DNA from: Abscondita cerata
Lineage: Eukaryota > Arthropoda > Insecta > Coleoptera > Lampyridae
DNA length: 64,000 nucleotides
Assembly: GCA_030710515.1 (NCBI GenBank)
Contig: JALBCR010002251.1
Coordinates: 405,501-469,500, forward strand
Direction: 5' to 3'
The notes beneath the pieces are model-generated. The model did no database searches. It was not told the DNA's origin and saw nothing but the letters and a program-made list of their open reading frames with translations. Position 1 is the first letter of the stretch. Every line of letters begins with the position of its first letter. This document shows positions 1 to 11,006 of this stretch, piece by piece. The position numbers were made by a program, and so were the translations under genes.

Positions 1-2512
1 AATTACATTAAATAATAAAATGATCTGACATACTTTCATGAAATTACGAAATTCGCCTGAAGCTCATTCCGTAATTGTCCTGCTCTACTCTTAATACCAT
101 TATGACATTATATTTTGTTGCAAGGTTATGTTTATTTTAATTTTTTAAGTAAGCGGTACAATGTTTGTTGTAAACAATCGAGTAGAATGAGTAGCAAATA
201 TCTCAAAAAAAAAAATTTAGTCAATATGCTAAATACCGTAGAAAGCTCGCAAGTAAAAGCATCAAATTCCGTTTGAAGAGAACCAATCCTGGTCGTTATT
301 ATTAACGAGCTGCAGCAAGTGTGAAATGCGCCTCTCCTCAGTTACCAGGTGTCAATTTGTTCTAATGGATGGTAGCTGAAAAACGCCTCGCGGATTTTGC
401 TCTTATAACGACCTCTCATTAAAACTACCGTTGGTATTATATTTTAAAAGCCGTCAACTAACTTGAAGGTTTTATTAGGTTTGTTATAAAACAGAGCAGG
501 CACTGTTTTATAAAATACGATAACATAAAATAAAAATGTGTGCAACGTAATGCGAGGGCAATAAATACAAACTAGTTTTTAAGTTTTCTAATTAAACCTA
601 ATTATTATATTAACGTAAGTAGAACTGCAATATACCACTTGTACATGTTCCATGCAAATACAAATAAATTATAACAGTTGATGCTTTTACTGGTGGCTTA
701 ATTTAATAATTGCGATGCAAATTACTTTTTTAATGATAAATTACTTCATTAGCCTGTAATTGCGGTATCATGACACAAATATAATTAAACTAGTATTGCA
801 TTGTAAAAATTGTGCTGCTCCTATTATAAATATAAACAATGCGCTGGAAGAAGAAAATAAAGCATTGTGACTAAATTAAAGTTTCTATACATAAAGCAAT
901 AATGAGGATGGTGACGTAAAGGCCAATTTAAGGGACGACACTGATGAGCTTGAAGTTCGAGCTTCGCACGATTCGTTAAGCTTCGAAGACCGTCAATGCT
1001 TACGATCATTTACCAACGACTCCGGAATTTATTTATCCTAATTGCAGACTGTTTTGATTGTGCTTGTTTGAATCTGTCGAATTTATACCTTTCCTCATCG
1101 TTTCTATAATCATCTCACAATTTAAATTTTCTTAGACGTTCGTACGTAGAGTTACTGAGCTTCAATCTTGGAGGGCTTATCATTTTATTTTTTGGTAATC
1201 AAATAACAATATCATAATCAATTTTGTAATTTATTTACTTGCATTATTTATCTTCTCAGATTTTTCTTAAAGCTTTTTTTGTATCTAATTTCTGATTGAC
1301 AATTAGGAACATACTACAAGATTTTAAAATACAAGCAGTTTTACCGTTTATAAGTCTTTTTAAAGTTGCATTTAAAGTAAATATTTGGAATCATTAAACA
1401 ATTTTCTCTTTTTACGGTATATTTTCTATTTTTTTTTTATTGAAGACAAATACTGTCCCATACAAACAGTCGAATATATAATATGTATGAACTTAGGAAC
1501 GATTAAACAGTCGATTTATAGTCAATAAAGTAGATTATTATTGCTATTACAAAATCCTTAAAGCAAATCAGAATAGAAATTTTACACATCTGTTTGCAAT
1601 TGTAATTCAAGTTTATAGCTTTGCATGATCGAGAAAATATTCAACTTGTTATTTTCTAGATTGTTTTTTTATAGGTTAGGACTATTTGTAGAATTACGGT
1701 TTGTATTTGAAAAAATTCAGGATAATTTCTGTTGATAATTTTTCTACGACTACATGGTAACATGCACTGGACTATATTATTTTTAAATTTTATTGGACCT
1801 CAGCTAATTATATTTCCAACACCTCTCAGTAACGACGTCATGTCGCATTTATGCGAGTGTGCTCTAAACCTATAAAAATTCACTTGATCACAAAATATAG
1901 TTCGTTTTTTTATTCCACATTCTTTAGAACTTTTAAAAAGACTAGCACGGTTGGTCGAAACGTCGGCATAATAAAGACCAAGAATGTCTAAATAAACGTG
2001 ACACTTCCACTCCTACAGAAGGCCCCTTAATTGTAAAGGGAATCATAATTAGACTTGGAGTAATAAGGAGTTTTTGACAAAATAAAATACAATTGAGAAA
2101 GATTGTCAATTTATGTGGTCTATTTTTTCCAGGAATGTAATCAGACCTCCTGTATAATTAACTATTATTACCTACAATACTTCAAAAAATTAAAATATAT
2201 AATGCATTTTGATGGAGTACCAGTGCTACAATACATTACCATAAGAATTTTCTATTTAAGAACCGGTACTTACCTGCTATTGCAAGAAAAGGGTTGAATA
2301 AAATTGAGGGTTTTTTAAAATAAAATGGTAAATAATCCATACTTTAACACACGTTTTTTACATAGTATTAAAAACGTGAATTTTAAACTGATTTAATGTG
2401 TATAAAATTCTATTACAACTTGTTCTCTGGTTGGTACAATTGGTATGTAACATTGTTATTTTTTTGCAAACTAATCTTTCAATATTGTTAGACCAGTAAT
2501 GTTATAAATAAG
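1..2512. other. Non-coding AT-rich DNA, no supported gene
   Basis: Only chance frames of about 60 codons occur here, with no family motif. The one structured element I see is a terminal-repeat-like motif at about 1940-1965, listed separately. This may be intron or intergenic DNA. Confidence 0.5.
1940..1972 (+). repeat. Penelope-type terminal-repeat motif with hammerhead-like half core (degenerate)
   Basis: GACTA (1940-1944) can pair with TGGTC (1952-1956), and GAAAC (1957-1961) follows directly, then GTCGGC. This order (stem, GAAAC, GTCGG) recurs in six to eight places in the window. The upstream CTGANGA part of the core is not recognisable in this copy. Membership in the family is inferred from layout and the shared GAAACGTCGG string. 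Confidence 0.35.
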
Positions 2513-3148
2513 TTACATTGTCCTTTTGTCCAACGGAAAAGTTAACATAGCCGTTTTCTATGTTAGATTCAGAATTAATACATATCTGTGTTCTGATACA
2601 ACTTTAGCACAAATAGCAACATATTTTATTAGATACATAAATGAGAACAAATTTATATGATAATAGTAAATGATTAAAGCGTGAGTTAATAAGAAAAAAC
2701 AGTAAAATAAGTTACTATTTATGAATGTTTATTTATTAACTGGAATGGAGCATTTCGTGTAAACGGCTTGGAAGATGAGTTGATAAAATCGTGGTTTTAT
2801 AATGATTTACGGTACAAATCCGGGTTCGAATCCGACTGTCATAAGTTTTTTTTAGTAATAAAAATTATCGGTGTTATTATTAATACATTTTTTATAAAAT
2901 AAGTTTAATATTTTTTACTCTTTTTTCAAAATGTGAAACTTAATAAAGGAAAATTAATTCGACTAATAAATTAAAAATTTTTTGTGAATGCGCTTTGAAT
3001 ACACTTATTATCACATTAATTTGATCTATTTTATTTATCTAACATAATGTGTTATTGTATTCTTTTCGAATTGTTCCAGAAAAACATTAATTTTTAATTT
3101 AGCATAGTCAATGCCTATATCAACTTTTCTGTGAGACACACGGTATAC
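2513..3148. mobile_element. MITE-like inverted-repeat element with internal tRNA-like module, copy 1
   Basis: About 636 bp. The left end (a T-rich start, then GTCCAACGGAAAAGTTAACATAG) is an imperfect inverted copy of the right end (CTATATCAACTTTTCTGTGAGACACACGGTATA). The interior has a conserved GAATGTTTATTTATTAAC segment at about 2723-2740 and then a tRNA-like stretch ending in GGGTTCGAATCCG (2822-2834) and a T run. A diverged second copy with the same order of parts lies at 27885-28475. There is no coding capacity, so it would be non-autonomous. Superfamily unknown. Confidence 0.55.
2763..2842 (+). pseudogene. tRNA-like module (box A/box B type) inside the MITE
   Basis: GGGTTCGAATCCG is a near-perfect RNA polymerase III box B (tRNA T-arm) string. 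A weak box-A-like stretch (TGGAAGATGAGTTG) lies about 45 nt upstream, and a T run follows at about 2846. The T-stem cannot fold properly: only its two inner pairs form, so this is not a functional tRNA. It may be a tRNA-derived pseudogene or an internal promoter captured by the element. Confidence 0.4.
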
Positions 3149-3589
3149 TTAAAATTATTGCTGTAAGAGTGTTACCTGGTAACATAACATTTTCTTGTTT
3201 GGAAGTTTGAAGAAAAATACGTGTAGATGTAAGTAACTGTTCAATATTAAGAAACATAATTCTTTTGACTTCTAACTTTATAAGTTATTCAAACACTGCT
3301 ACACGGTCACTCACATTATTGTTGTAGGCCATTGTCATCAGTAGGAGGGCCTTTAGGTATTGATATTTTTATTCTAACATTTTCTTGTTATTTACGACCA
3401 GATGTAATTTTTAAAATTCTACATTCATGTAACCTTGGATCTATTTCATTTGAATGACTAAAGATTTCCCTTTTGTGAGTTTGCATGAGTTTAGAATTTT
3501 CATTAACAGTTGGTTATATTTTATCTTCTTCTACATCTTCACGATGTATTCTGGTTTTGTTGTTCTAATTAAGGAACATAATACGAAAC

Positions 3590-4480
3590 GAAGAAATTGG
3601 AAGTAAATATGAAAAAAAAATGATGGTCTTGCAGAGAAGAGAGAAAATCCAGAAAGCGAAATGAATGGGAAATATTTAAGATACACACTCATATAACATA
3701 AGGATGATGCACATATAAACGTATTTGCGGGAAAAGGAGAAAATATTGGAACATGTGTAGGAGGTATGAAAAAGTTTGTACAGGACGAAAATAAAAGAAA
3801 AAAAGTATGATGCTGTATGGAGCGAAGTTACGAGGGTGGAAAGAGTGGAGGAAGCTGAAAACATACGGAGATAATATTGAGATGAGTTTTAGATTGGGTT
3901 ATGTTGTAGACGAAAATGTAACATGGAAAGGATAAGAATACAAACGGAGAAGAGAGCATACAATACAAAGAAAAAAAATATTGCAATGATGATGGAATGA
4001 AGTAAAAGAAAGGAAAATAAAACACAAGAAGAAGATAGAAAATTGTATTACGAGAGGGATATGCGTCGGAAGAAGTGGAGAGAAGAGTTAGTAAATGTGC
4101 AAGATAGGTAAGGGAACTTTAGACAGCGATGCGGACATGCAAAAAAGAAAGAGTGGCTAAATTAAGGAAAAGAAAGTATTACTCTAGAGTCTAGACACAT
4201 AGACATAGTAAAGGAAGAGATGTCAAGATACTTATGGGAGGAAATTAGTACAAAGAAAAGGTGATGATACCAAGGTTTAGGTATGGGAATAACGAAGCGA
4301 AAAGTATTAGTGGGAATACAATAGAAGAGTGGTGAAGAGTCATAAAATGTGAAACACATGAGAATGACAAGTTCTGAGTTAAGGGAAAAGGTGAGAGGAA
4401 GAAAAGAAACACTAGGAGAGAGAGGAGAAAGGGTGAAGTAGATGGAGAAGATACTACAAATGAGGAGGAACAGAGAGGAT
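3590..4480 (+). other. Purine-rich strand, possible decayed retroelement ORF
   Basis: Nearly 900 nt in which the plus strand is strongly enriched in A and G (many AGGAAAAG, GAAGAAG and GGAGGA strings), in clear contrast with its surroundings. Plus-strand translations read as Lys/Arg/Glu-rich pieces such as ILEHVW and GWKEWRKLK, broken by many stops. They loosely resemble the C-terminal tail of some insect non-LTR retrotransposons. The similarity is weak; it may be only a compositional oddity. Confidence 0.25.
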
Positions 4481-4640
4481 GAAACTAATTAATTGCTTTG
4501 TCAAGTAGCGGAATTTTATGTTTGTTAAATGAAATACTTTAATAAGTATATTATGATTACAACTAATTAATAATTTGAAGGTGTTTTCCTTCTAGCTGGA
4601 CGTTGTATAAAAATATAAAGGTCTTATAGTTACATCAAAG

Positions 4641-4678
4641 CCGATGTTTCGCTCAAACTTGTGAGGGATTTATCGAGA
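4641..4678 (-). repeat. Penelope-type terminal-repeat motif, minus-strand copy
   Basis: Read on the minus strand this gives CTCGATAAATCCCTCACAAG, then a GAGCGAAACATCGG block. It matches the repeat at 53427-53466 in order and sequence. The stem is CCCTC against an imperfect GAG partner, followed by GAAAC. The core is decayed. Confidence 0.4.
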
Positions 4679-4699
4679 CTAATTGTAGATCATAAACTG

Positions 4700-6261
4700 T
4701 GTGAATCACGCAATTTAAAATAAATTATCGATATTGATGAGACACACAGTATTTTATTAACGAACGAACGACTAGTTTAGAATCAGGTTGGGCAAATTTG
4801 CTGCTGAATTATTTGATTGGAAAAAAAATTGCACGACATACTCTACATTTTTTTTACGGTATAAGCGCTGTGTCTTCGTTCTGTTGAAATTAAGCTCCAT
4901 TAAATTTATCGGAGTGCAGTTCATCAAAAAAAGGCACTAATATCTGTTCTCGATAACTCGTGTTAAAATATTGGTCCGATAACTACTAACTACTGCTAAC
5001 CACATTCTGTAGTTTTGATTATTTACAAATAAACTTAATAGAACGGCAATTCATCACTAAAAAAACTTCTTTAATTTCTTTAAGATGTTGTAGATAGTAC
5101 CTTTAGGCACATTCATCTGACCTAAAATGCGATGCACTGAGATTTTTAGAAGCTGTACGACAAGAGCTTCTACATTTTTAGCAACTTTTTGAGCAGTCTT
5201 CTTGTAGATTTAAGTTTTTCTACACCTCTTGCCTCTCGACACTTTTCAACAACGCAACAAATCTTATATCGGAGAACAGTTTCTTTAATACCCCTATTAG
5301 GAAACTATAGTTGCAATTTATTGTTACTATCTTATGAATTAAGATGGGGAGTTATGCGATGGTTTCCAAACCGAAAATATTAACACTACTTTTTTTCACT
5401 TTTTCCGACGAATTAAAGTTAGTCGTCCGTCCGTATGTAAACAAGATTCCAAGTGATGTGGAGTTATGCGGTAAACGCTTGTTTATTAACTGTCTTGATC
5501 AAAAATATGTTTCATTAATGAATATGTTTTTTTGCACGTGTGTTATATTTAGAAATAGGATTAAAGTTGTCTGTTGAAAATATTTACTTTTATTGGCAGC
5601 TCCGGATAGTACAGTATGAATAAGAATGTAGACATTCAAAAAGGCAGCATAAGTCCAAAAAGAGTGTCAGTTTGACAGTTGAAATAATTTAATTCGAAGC
5701 TATTATATTTTGTCATTGAAATATTTAGAAGCACTTAGATTTTTATAGTATTCAGATTATATTTTAAGTACATTCTAAAAAACTATAGGCGTTGATTTAT
5801 TTTTGTACAGTCTGGTTACTACGGAAATGAGAATACTGTAACATTTTTGAATGGTGGGACGATTCTATGCATCATTTAATATTATCGACATTATACGAAG
5901 TAATTTAACTAATTAAACGTTTCAATTTGTTGCAAATGATACAAAGGCGTGAATATTTTTGCATGAAGTGCACTGGCATAAAATGTTCACATTTGGCATG
6001 CAAGAGGAATACATGGATGACTATTAAAAAAATTTTCAACGCGAATATATCTCGGGCAATCGGCCGAGCAAAAGAAAATACCTTCTTTCTGTCCTGTACA
6101 CAATTATATTATATTGTTTGTTTCGTTTGTCATTTGGATATATCTTAATTATAAGGTATGTTAAAATTAATATATCCGGAATCTCGAAAAAAAATTTGCT
6201 TATACATACTGTTTTCTTATCATGTACAGTTGTAATTTATAAAATGTAGTATTATAAATTT

Positions 6262-6299
<38 letters not shown>

Positions 6300-7630
6300 C
6301 AGTTTTTGCGTTTTTCTGCATATAGCTGCAGGTAATAATATTCATTCATTCGACTAAGTAACTCATCAAAAACCAAATTTGGCACATATTTTGAGTATTG
6401 CAAGCGTATTAATTGATAGGTTTATTATAAGTTCAAGAAACACTAAAATTATTTGACTAGGTGATCCTTCATTTATCATTTTATATGTGTGCAAAGGAAA
6501 AATTGCATATTTCTTAATTTGAATATTTTTGAACTAAGGTAAATCTTAGTTATTATTTTTAATGTTTACTATCATTTTTCAGTAGAAAGATCTTCCTTTG
6601 TGAAGTGCAGAATCGTCATTGCACAATCACCAAATCGTTGAATAAATTATTGGTTTTCATGATTATTTTATTAAATGTAAATATTAATCTCAATGTAATT
6701 ATGACCACTTTGTTTGAGCATTTGACGTAGTAAAACAAATCTGATTAGTAACGGCAATTTTATTTTGAAAATTAATGCCCGACCCGACATGACAAAGTCA
6801 CACGCTTAATCAATTCGGTAACAATTTTTGTACGCACATTTCGGACATTATATGAATGGATTATATTGCATATGATAATTTGGTGCACAGAAGTTTGTGA
6901 TAACGTTTATTATTCTATTTTGTTTAGATTAGGAAGGCCCTTCAAAATTGCACTACAAATTTTTGCGTTGAGAATTAAATCTGAAGTCAAACGTTCTGTC
7001 GTACAGGAAGAACATTATGAAAATTAGCAGATAGATTCGGTAGTCGAAAATTTTTAAGATATTTTTAAAATGACATCTATCGACATGAATCTTTAATAAT
7101 AACACTAACGTTTTGAAGACTTCTAGCTGCCAGGAATCTATATGAAGTAAAGGACCCATGGTTTTCTAAGAAACAAATTTGTTTGTGTAATGTGCTTTGC
7201 TTTTATCACGTTTGAAGTCCCTTCCAAATTTTCAAATGATACGAACTCTTTTATTGAGGCACCCAATTATCTTTATATCAATTCTTTTCCTAAAACAATG
7301 CCTGCAAAATAATATGTCGAGGAGAAAGTATCTGTTAGCATAGTACGGCTACTGATGCAATACTAATATTTTTAATCAGGAAACACGTTCAAAATTCTGT
7401 CAAAACTTGTACCAAATTTGGTTATTCTAATTCGAATTGATTTTTTTGTAATTTTCAATCCACACTTCCAAAAACTTATGATTTCTCCAATTTAGTTAAA
7501 AGGTAAAAGTTGCGCTACATCTCCACATTAAAGGATTTCCCACGTACTCTTGCTCTGCGTAGATTCTTAGGCGTTAATTTTACATTTGATACTAACTCAA
7601 AATCAATACAAAAATATTTGTCACAATATG
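4700..7630. other. Non-coding AT-rich DNA, no supported gene
   Basis: Short frames only, none with recognisable motifs. The only clear structure is the (AT)n tract at 6265-6297. A small hairpin (GAAGCT...AGCTTC) lies near 5150-5171. Confidence 0.5.
6265..6297. repeat. (AT)n microsatellite
   Basis: About 16 uninterrupted AT dinucleotides. Confidence 0.95.
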
Positions 7631-8363
7631 TACAGGGTGTCCCATTTTCGTTGTAATTGCGGGGTATCTCGGTTATTAGTAAAGGCAGAAGAATGCGGTT
7701 TTCGCAATACCGTGCCACTTTTTAATGAATCAAAAGATGCCGTAAGTAGAATTGTCGTAGCCCTCTTCGGTTCTCAGATACAGGGCGATTTTGAAAAGGT
7801 AGCATTTTTAAGCACCCCTCGTAGCTCGACTATCTGTTGACTTATCAGAAAAGTAAATATTAATTCTTATTGAAGTGTTTGCGTAGAATTCAGTGGCGTG
7901 CTTGAAATTTTTCTTGCAGGTACCATTTTTAAGATATGACCCAAACTTATAATTTTTTAAATGGAACACCCTGTATATACTAATGTCATTAAATTGCATT
8001 TTTTCTCTTTAAAACAATATGTAATACTATTTTTTATTTTCAAATATGTCAAAACTTTTAAAATAACGAAATTAACATCGTATGATCATAGTTGGTTAAA
8101 CGGTTTTACTCAAAATTTCAAGAAAATACCTAATTCAGACAAAAATACTCTAAAGATATATTAATTTTATCCACATAAATTGTAGTATTTTATTAAAATA
8201 TATAATTCAAAGGCAGAGCTATTTGCTGATATTTAATTATTAAGAAAAACAGGCGCCTATTCCAAAACCAAATCATAACAAGAAATAACTATTGACGTTT
8301 TAGTAAGAATTAGGTATCACTGCTGTATTAATTTGCACCTTTTTAATAAATTTAGTAAGAATT

Positions 8364-9366
8364 ATGGATATTAACTACAAATTCGAGCATTATGAAAAAT
8401 ATGATATGCTCAAGTGTTTTCTTAACATCAACGAGGACGCTGATGAAGCTTCTGAACTAGACTTTTCGAGGTAAATGATTTTAATTAAAATAGTCCAAAC
8501 AATATTTTTGGTGATAATTTTATAGATTTCCTGAAAGAAGGCAGCCGAATAAAGTAACTTTTTCTAGAATTACATCGAATTTGATTAATTACGGCTTATT
8601 TTAGAAACCCAAGTCAAAAACCTATAGTAAAGTGAACAAATAAAATCAAGAAATGGCTGTTCTAGCAAGTGTAGCAGTAACTTCGCAAACTTCTTGCAGA
8701 AAAATTTTTTGCAATTGGTATTTTAAATTCAATTTGGCTAGACATAAACTACGGTAGGAAAGTTATATGGTCAGATGAAGCTTTTATAAGCAGTGAAGGA
8801 ATTTTCAATCGGCATATAATACGCGACATTGGTCTCAAGAAAACAACCATATTATTTTTGAACATAAACAACAAGGGCGATTTGGATTTGGGGTTTTTAG
8901 TTTCATCCTAGGAACTACAATTAAATATTTCATTTATGAGAGTAGTCTAACAGCCAATCGGTATCTACGAATTCTTGAAAAAATTCTGCCTGAAATTCTA
9001 GATGATGAAGTTCCATTGGCCAACCGAAATAACATAATATTTCAACAAGACGGAGCACCTGCTCATAATACCTTAATTGTTAGGATTTATCTTGATAATA
9101 CCTTTTCAAATCGTTGGATTGGTACTTGTGATGCCCCTTAGGTCTCCGGACTTGTAAATTTTAGACTTCTTTGTATGGGGCCACTTAGAAAGTAATATTT
9201 ATGCTAATCGACGTAACAATGTCCAAGAACTGCGGAACGCAACTCGTCAAGCTTACCAAGATTTAGAGGGACGAAATATTATAATTTTAAATGCTTTAAA
9301 CAGAATCACGAAAGTTTGTGAATTCTGTTTAATGAAAAACGGTAATCATTTAGAACAATATTTTTA
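8364..9366 (+). pseudogene. DDE transposase pseudogene, DUF4817/mariner-like, with GT-AG intron
   Basis: Cut-and-paste transposase acting on the ends of the surrounding element. The ATG at 8364 opens a frame with the helix-turn-helix DUF4817-type sequence; after a 55-nt intron it continues SRFPERRQPNKVTFSRI, the characteristic FPERR..P...TF pattern. The catalytic region gives WSDEAFI (first Asp), then FQQDGAPAHN (second Asp, codon 9049-9051), NRWIGT, RSPDL (third Asp) and FFVWGHLES. The frame ends with QYF and a stop near 9366. Stops and frameshifts between about 8590 and 8740, and near 8820 and 9140, make it inactive. The first catalytic block and the second to third Asp blocks are all still readable, so the gene was probably full length when inserted. 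Exact family within Tc1/mariner is not certain. Confidence 0.75.
8471..8525 (+). other. Short spliceosomal intron in the transposase gene
   Basis: Sequence runs TCGAG|gtaaatgatt...ttttatag|ATTTCC. Removing these 55 nt restores the continuous DUF4817 reading TCG-AGA-TTT-CCT (S-R-F-P); unspliced, the frame hits TAA at once. The size is typical of insect short introns. Confidence 0.65.
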
Positions 9367-9990
9367 ATTTGTAATTTTTTTTATTTTTTGTTTTTTTTAT
9401 TAAAATGTGCATATTTTTTAACTAAAACAAAAAGGGGATGTTAATGTCATTGCTTAAAAGTTTTGACATATTTAAAATAAAAAATATCAACTATTATATA
9501 TATATATAGTTTTAAAGAGAAAAAATATGCAATTTAAGCACATTAAAATATACAGGGTGTCCTATTTAAAAATTATAAGTTTGGATCATATCTCAAAAAC
9601 GATATTTCCAAGAAAAAATTCAAGCGTGTCACTAAATTCTACGCAAAAAGTTTTATTAGGATCAATTTTTATCTTTCCAATACGTCCAAGTCGACTTACG
9701 AAGGATGCTTGAAAATGCAATCTTTTCAAAAACGCTCTGTATCTGAAAATCCAAGAAGGTTACTACAATTCTACTAACGGCATCTTTTGTTTTATAAAAA
9801 AGTAGCACGGTATTGCAAAAATCGCATCCCTTCACCTTCACCAATAACCGAGATACCCCGCAATTACAACGAAAATGGGACATCCCGTACAATCGTTTTT
9901 AAAAAAAAATTAATTATTTTTCGATAGATGTAGAAATAAAATATTTCTATAATATTGCATCAATGCAAGTCAACGTTAATAATATTTACG

Positions 9991-10040
9991 TCGACGAACA
10001 GGATTCGAACCTGCACTTCCCGAGTTGACGTCGGATACGC
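9991..10040 (-). pseudogene. tRNA 3'-half-like sequence (Ser/Leu type)
   Basis: On the minus strand there is GCAGG-TTCGAAT-CCTGT, a fully paired T-arm (one G-T pair), preceded by CCGA...TCGG, which resembles the long variable arm of a Ser or Leu tRNA, and followed by a 7-nt acceptor-like TCGTCGA. I could not find the matching 5' acceptor (TCGACGA) or a D-arm within the next 200 nt on that strand. It therefore looks like a 3' half or a tRNA-derived fragment rather than an expressed gene. Confidence 0.45.
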
Positions 10041-10890
10041 ATACAAATTACTACAATTATTATTCTTTCTTGTGGTGAAGCACTTTTTGTACCCGTTTTT
10101 CCATATTAAATTAGAAGGATTGGCACGTGTAAATGAACGGTTATTCTGCGTATTGACATAAATATGACAAACACTTATTTCCTTCAGCAAATAGTAGGTT
10201 GTGTTAACGAGGGCGGATTACAAGGCAAAGTAAACAACAAAGTATAACAATCGTCTTCTATTTGTCCGTCCTAATTAGCTCAATGCTCCTCGTTAGCACG
10301 CCGCCCGCGATCATCGGGTGGGGTTCAAATTTGGCACACAATCGACAATGCCGGTACAATCGAGATAATTAATGTTCCGATTAATGAATCAAAATGTTGA
10401 AAGAGGAAGAGGCCGAATTACAACGCTCGACCATATTTACTCTGTACTAACTTTAAACTAGATTTTGAAAAGAATTTTAATTAATCACCTCTGTTTGTAT
10501 ACGATTACCTATTTAATTAATAAAGCTTGTTTTCTGTTCCTAATTCGCTTATTCGTCTGCTCGAGTGCTCGTTATCGCACTGATTTAATGCGAATAAATC
10601 CTGATTTTTAATTTCCCAGATTGGGTTGAATGTGGTAGTGTGATTAAGGGAGTTCCGGAATTAGCAATAAAGTTCACACTTTTTTATTACAATTTGTCGA
10701 GAGCTTATTTAACGTAATTTTCTTCTTCAACATAGAATGTATAGCTTATCGTCGGTGTGAGCTGTTACTGTTTAGTAATAGGATTAAGTGGTATTGTATG
10801 ATGAGGGTTTGCGTAAGAAAAGCGGGTGATATCTGTAATGAACCCGCATGGGCCCTTATTCAACTGTGATGGTCATCAGAAGTTCATTTA
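10041..10890. other. Non-coding DNA, somewhat less AT-rich; weak tRNA-like stretch
   Basis: No gene seen. About 10270-10340 reads TTAGCTCAAT...GGGGTTCAAATTTGGC, a spacing reminiscent of tRNA D- and T-arms, but stems do not form. The GC-richer 10220-11480 interval could include promoter or 5' UTR DNA of the candidate gene at 10976. Confidence 0.3.
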
Positions 10891-10898
10891 GTGTATTG

Positions 10899-10904
10899 TC
10901 AGTT
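10899..10904 (+). promoter_or_regulatory. Initiator-like TCAGTT
   Basis: TCAGTT matches the arthropod initiator consensus and lies 75 nt before the candidate ATG. I see no TATA box at the right distance and no convincing downstream promoter element, so this is weak. Confidence 0.2.
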
Positions 10905-10975
10905 GCAGGACCGGAGTAGACCATGCGACGTCTCGATCGCATTGTAGTATTCTGAAACGTCTACCATTACTGAGC

Positions 10976-11000
10976 ATGCACAGCACGGACAATGGAAATG
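10976..11000 (+). CDS. Candidate first coding exon of an unidentified host gene
   Basis: ATG at 10976 opens MHSTDNGN, and after one further base the sequence is GTAAGTTTTT, a perfect splice donor (GTAAGT at 11001-11006). The local sequence is visibly less AT-rich than the surrounding intronic-looking DNA, fitting a conserved 5' exon. The start context (GAGCATGC) is not an ideal arthropod Kozak. No acceptor exon can be identified in the window, so the rest of the gene would be reached through a long intron. It could be coincidence: the evidence is a short frame plus one consensus donor. Confidence 0.3.
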
Positions 11001-11006
11001 GTAAGT

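Larger units (their letters stand above)
7633..9887. mobile_element. Mariner-like (DUF4817 group) element with long inverted arms
   Basis: The element starts TA|CAGGGTGTCCCATTTTCG and ends CGAAAATGGGACATCCCG|TA, consistent with a TA target duplication. The inverted arms are unusually long: 7633 to about 8065 matches the reverse complement of about 9455-9887. Each arm contains an internal second end-like motif (CACCCTGTATA at about 7967, TATACAGGGTGTCC at about 9550), so each outer arm of roughly 340 bp looks like a separate element end. A decayed transposase gene lies between the arms. Confidence 0.8.

Noticed and set aside
2763..2842. Functional tRNA gene
   Set aside because: Box-B-like string is present, but the T-stem does not pair and no anticodon arm can be drawn.
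7586..7840. 84-codon frame with a similar product on the opposite strand at 9662-9892
   Set aside because: The two similar peptides are the two inverted arms of the same transposon, not related genes.
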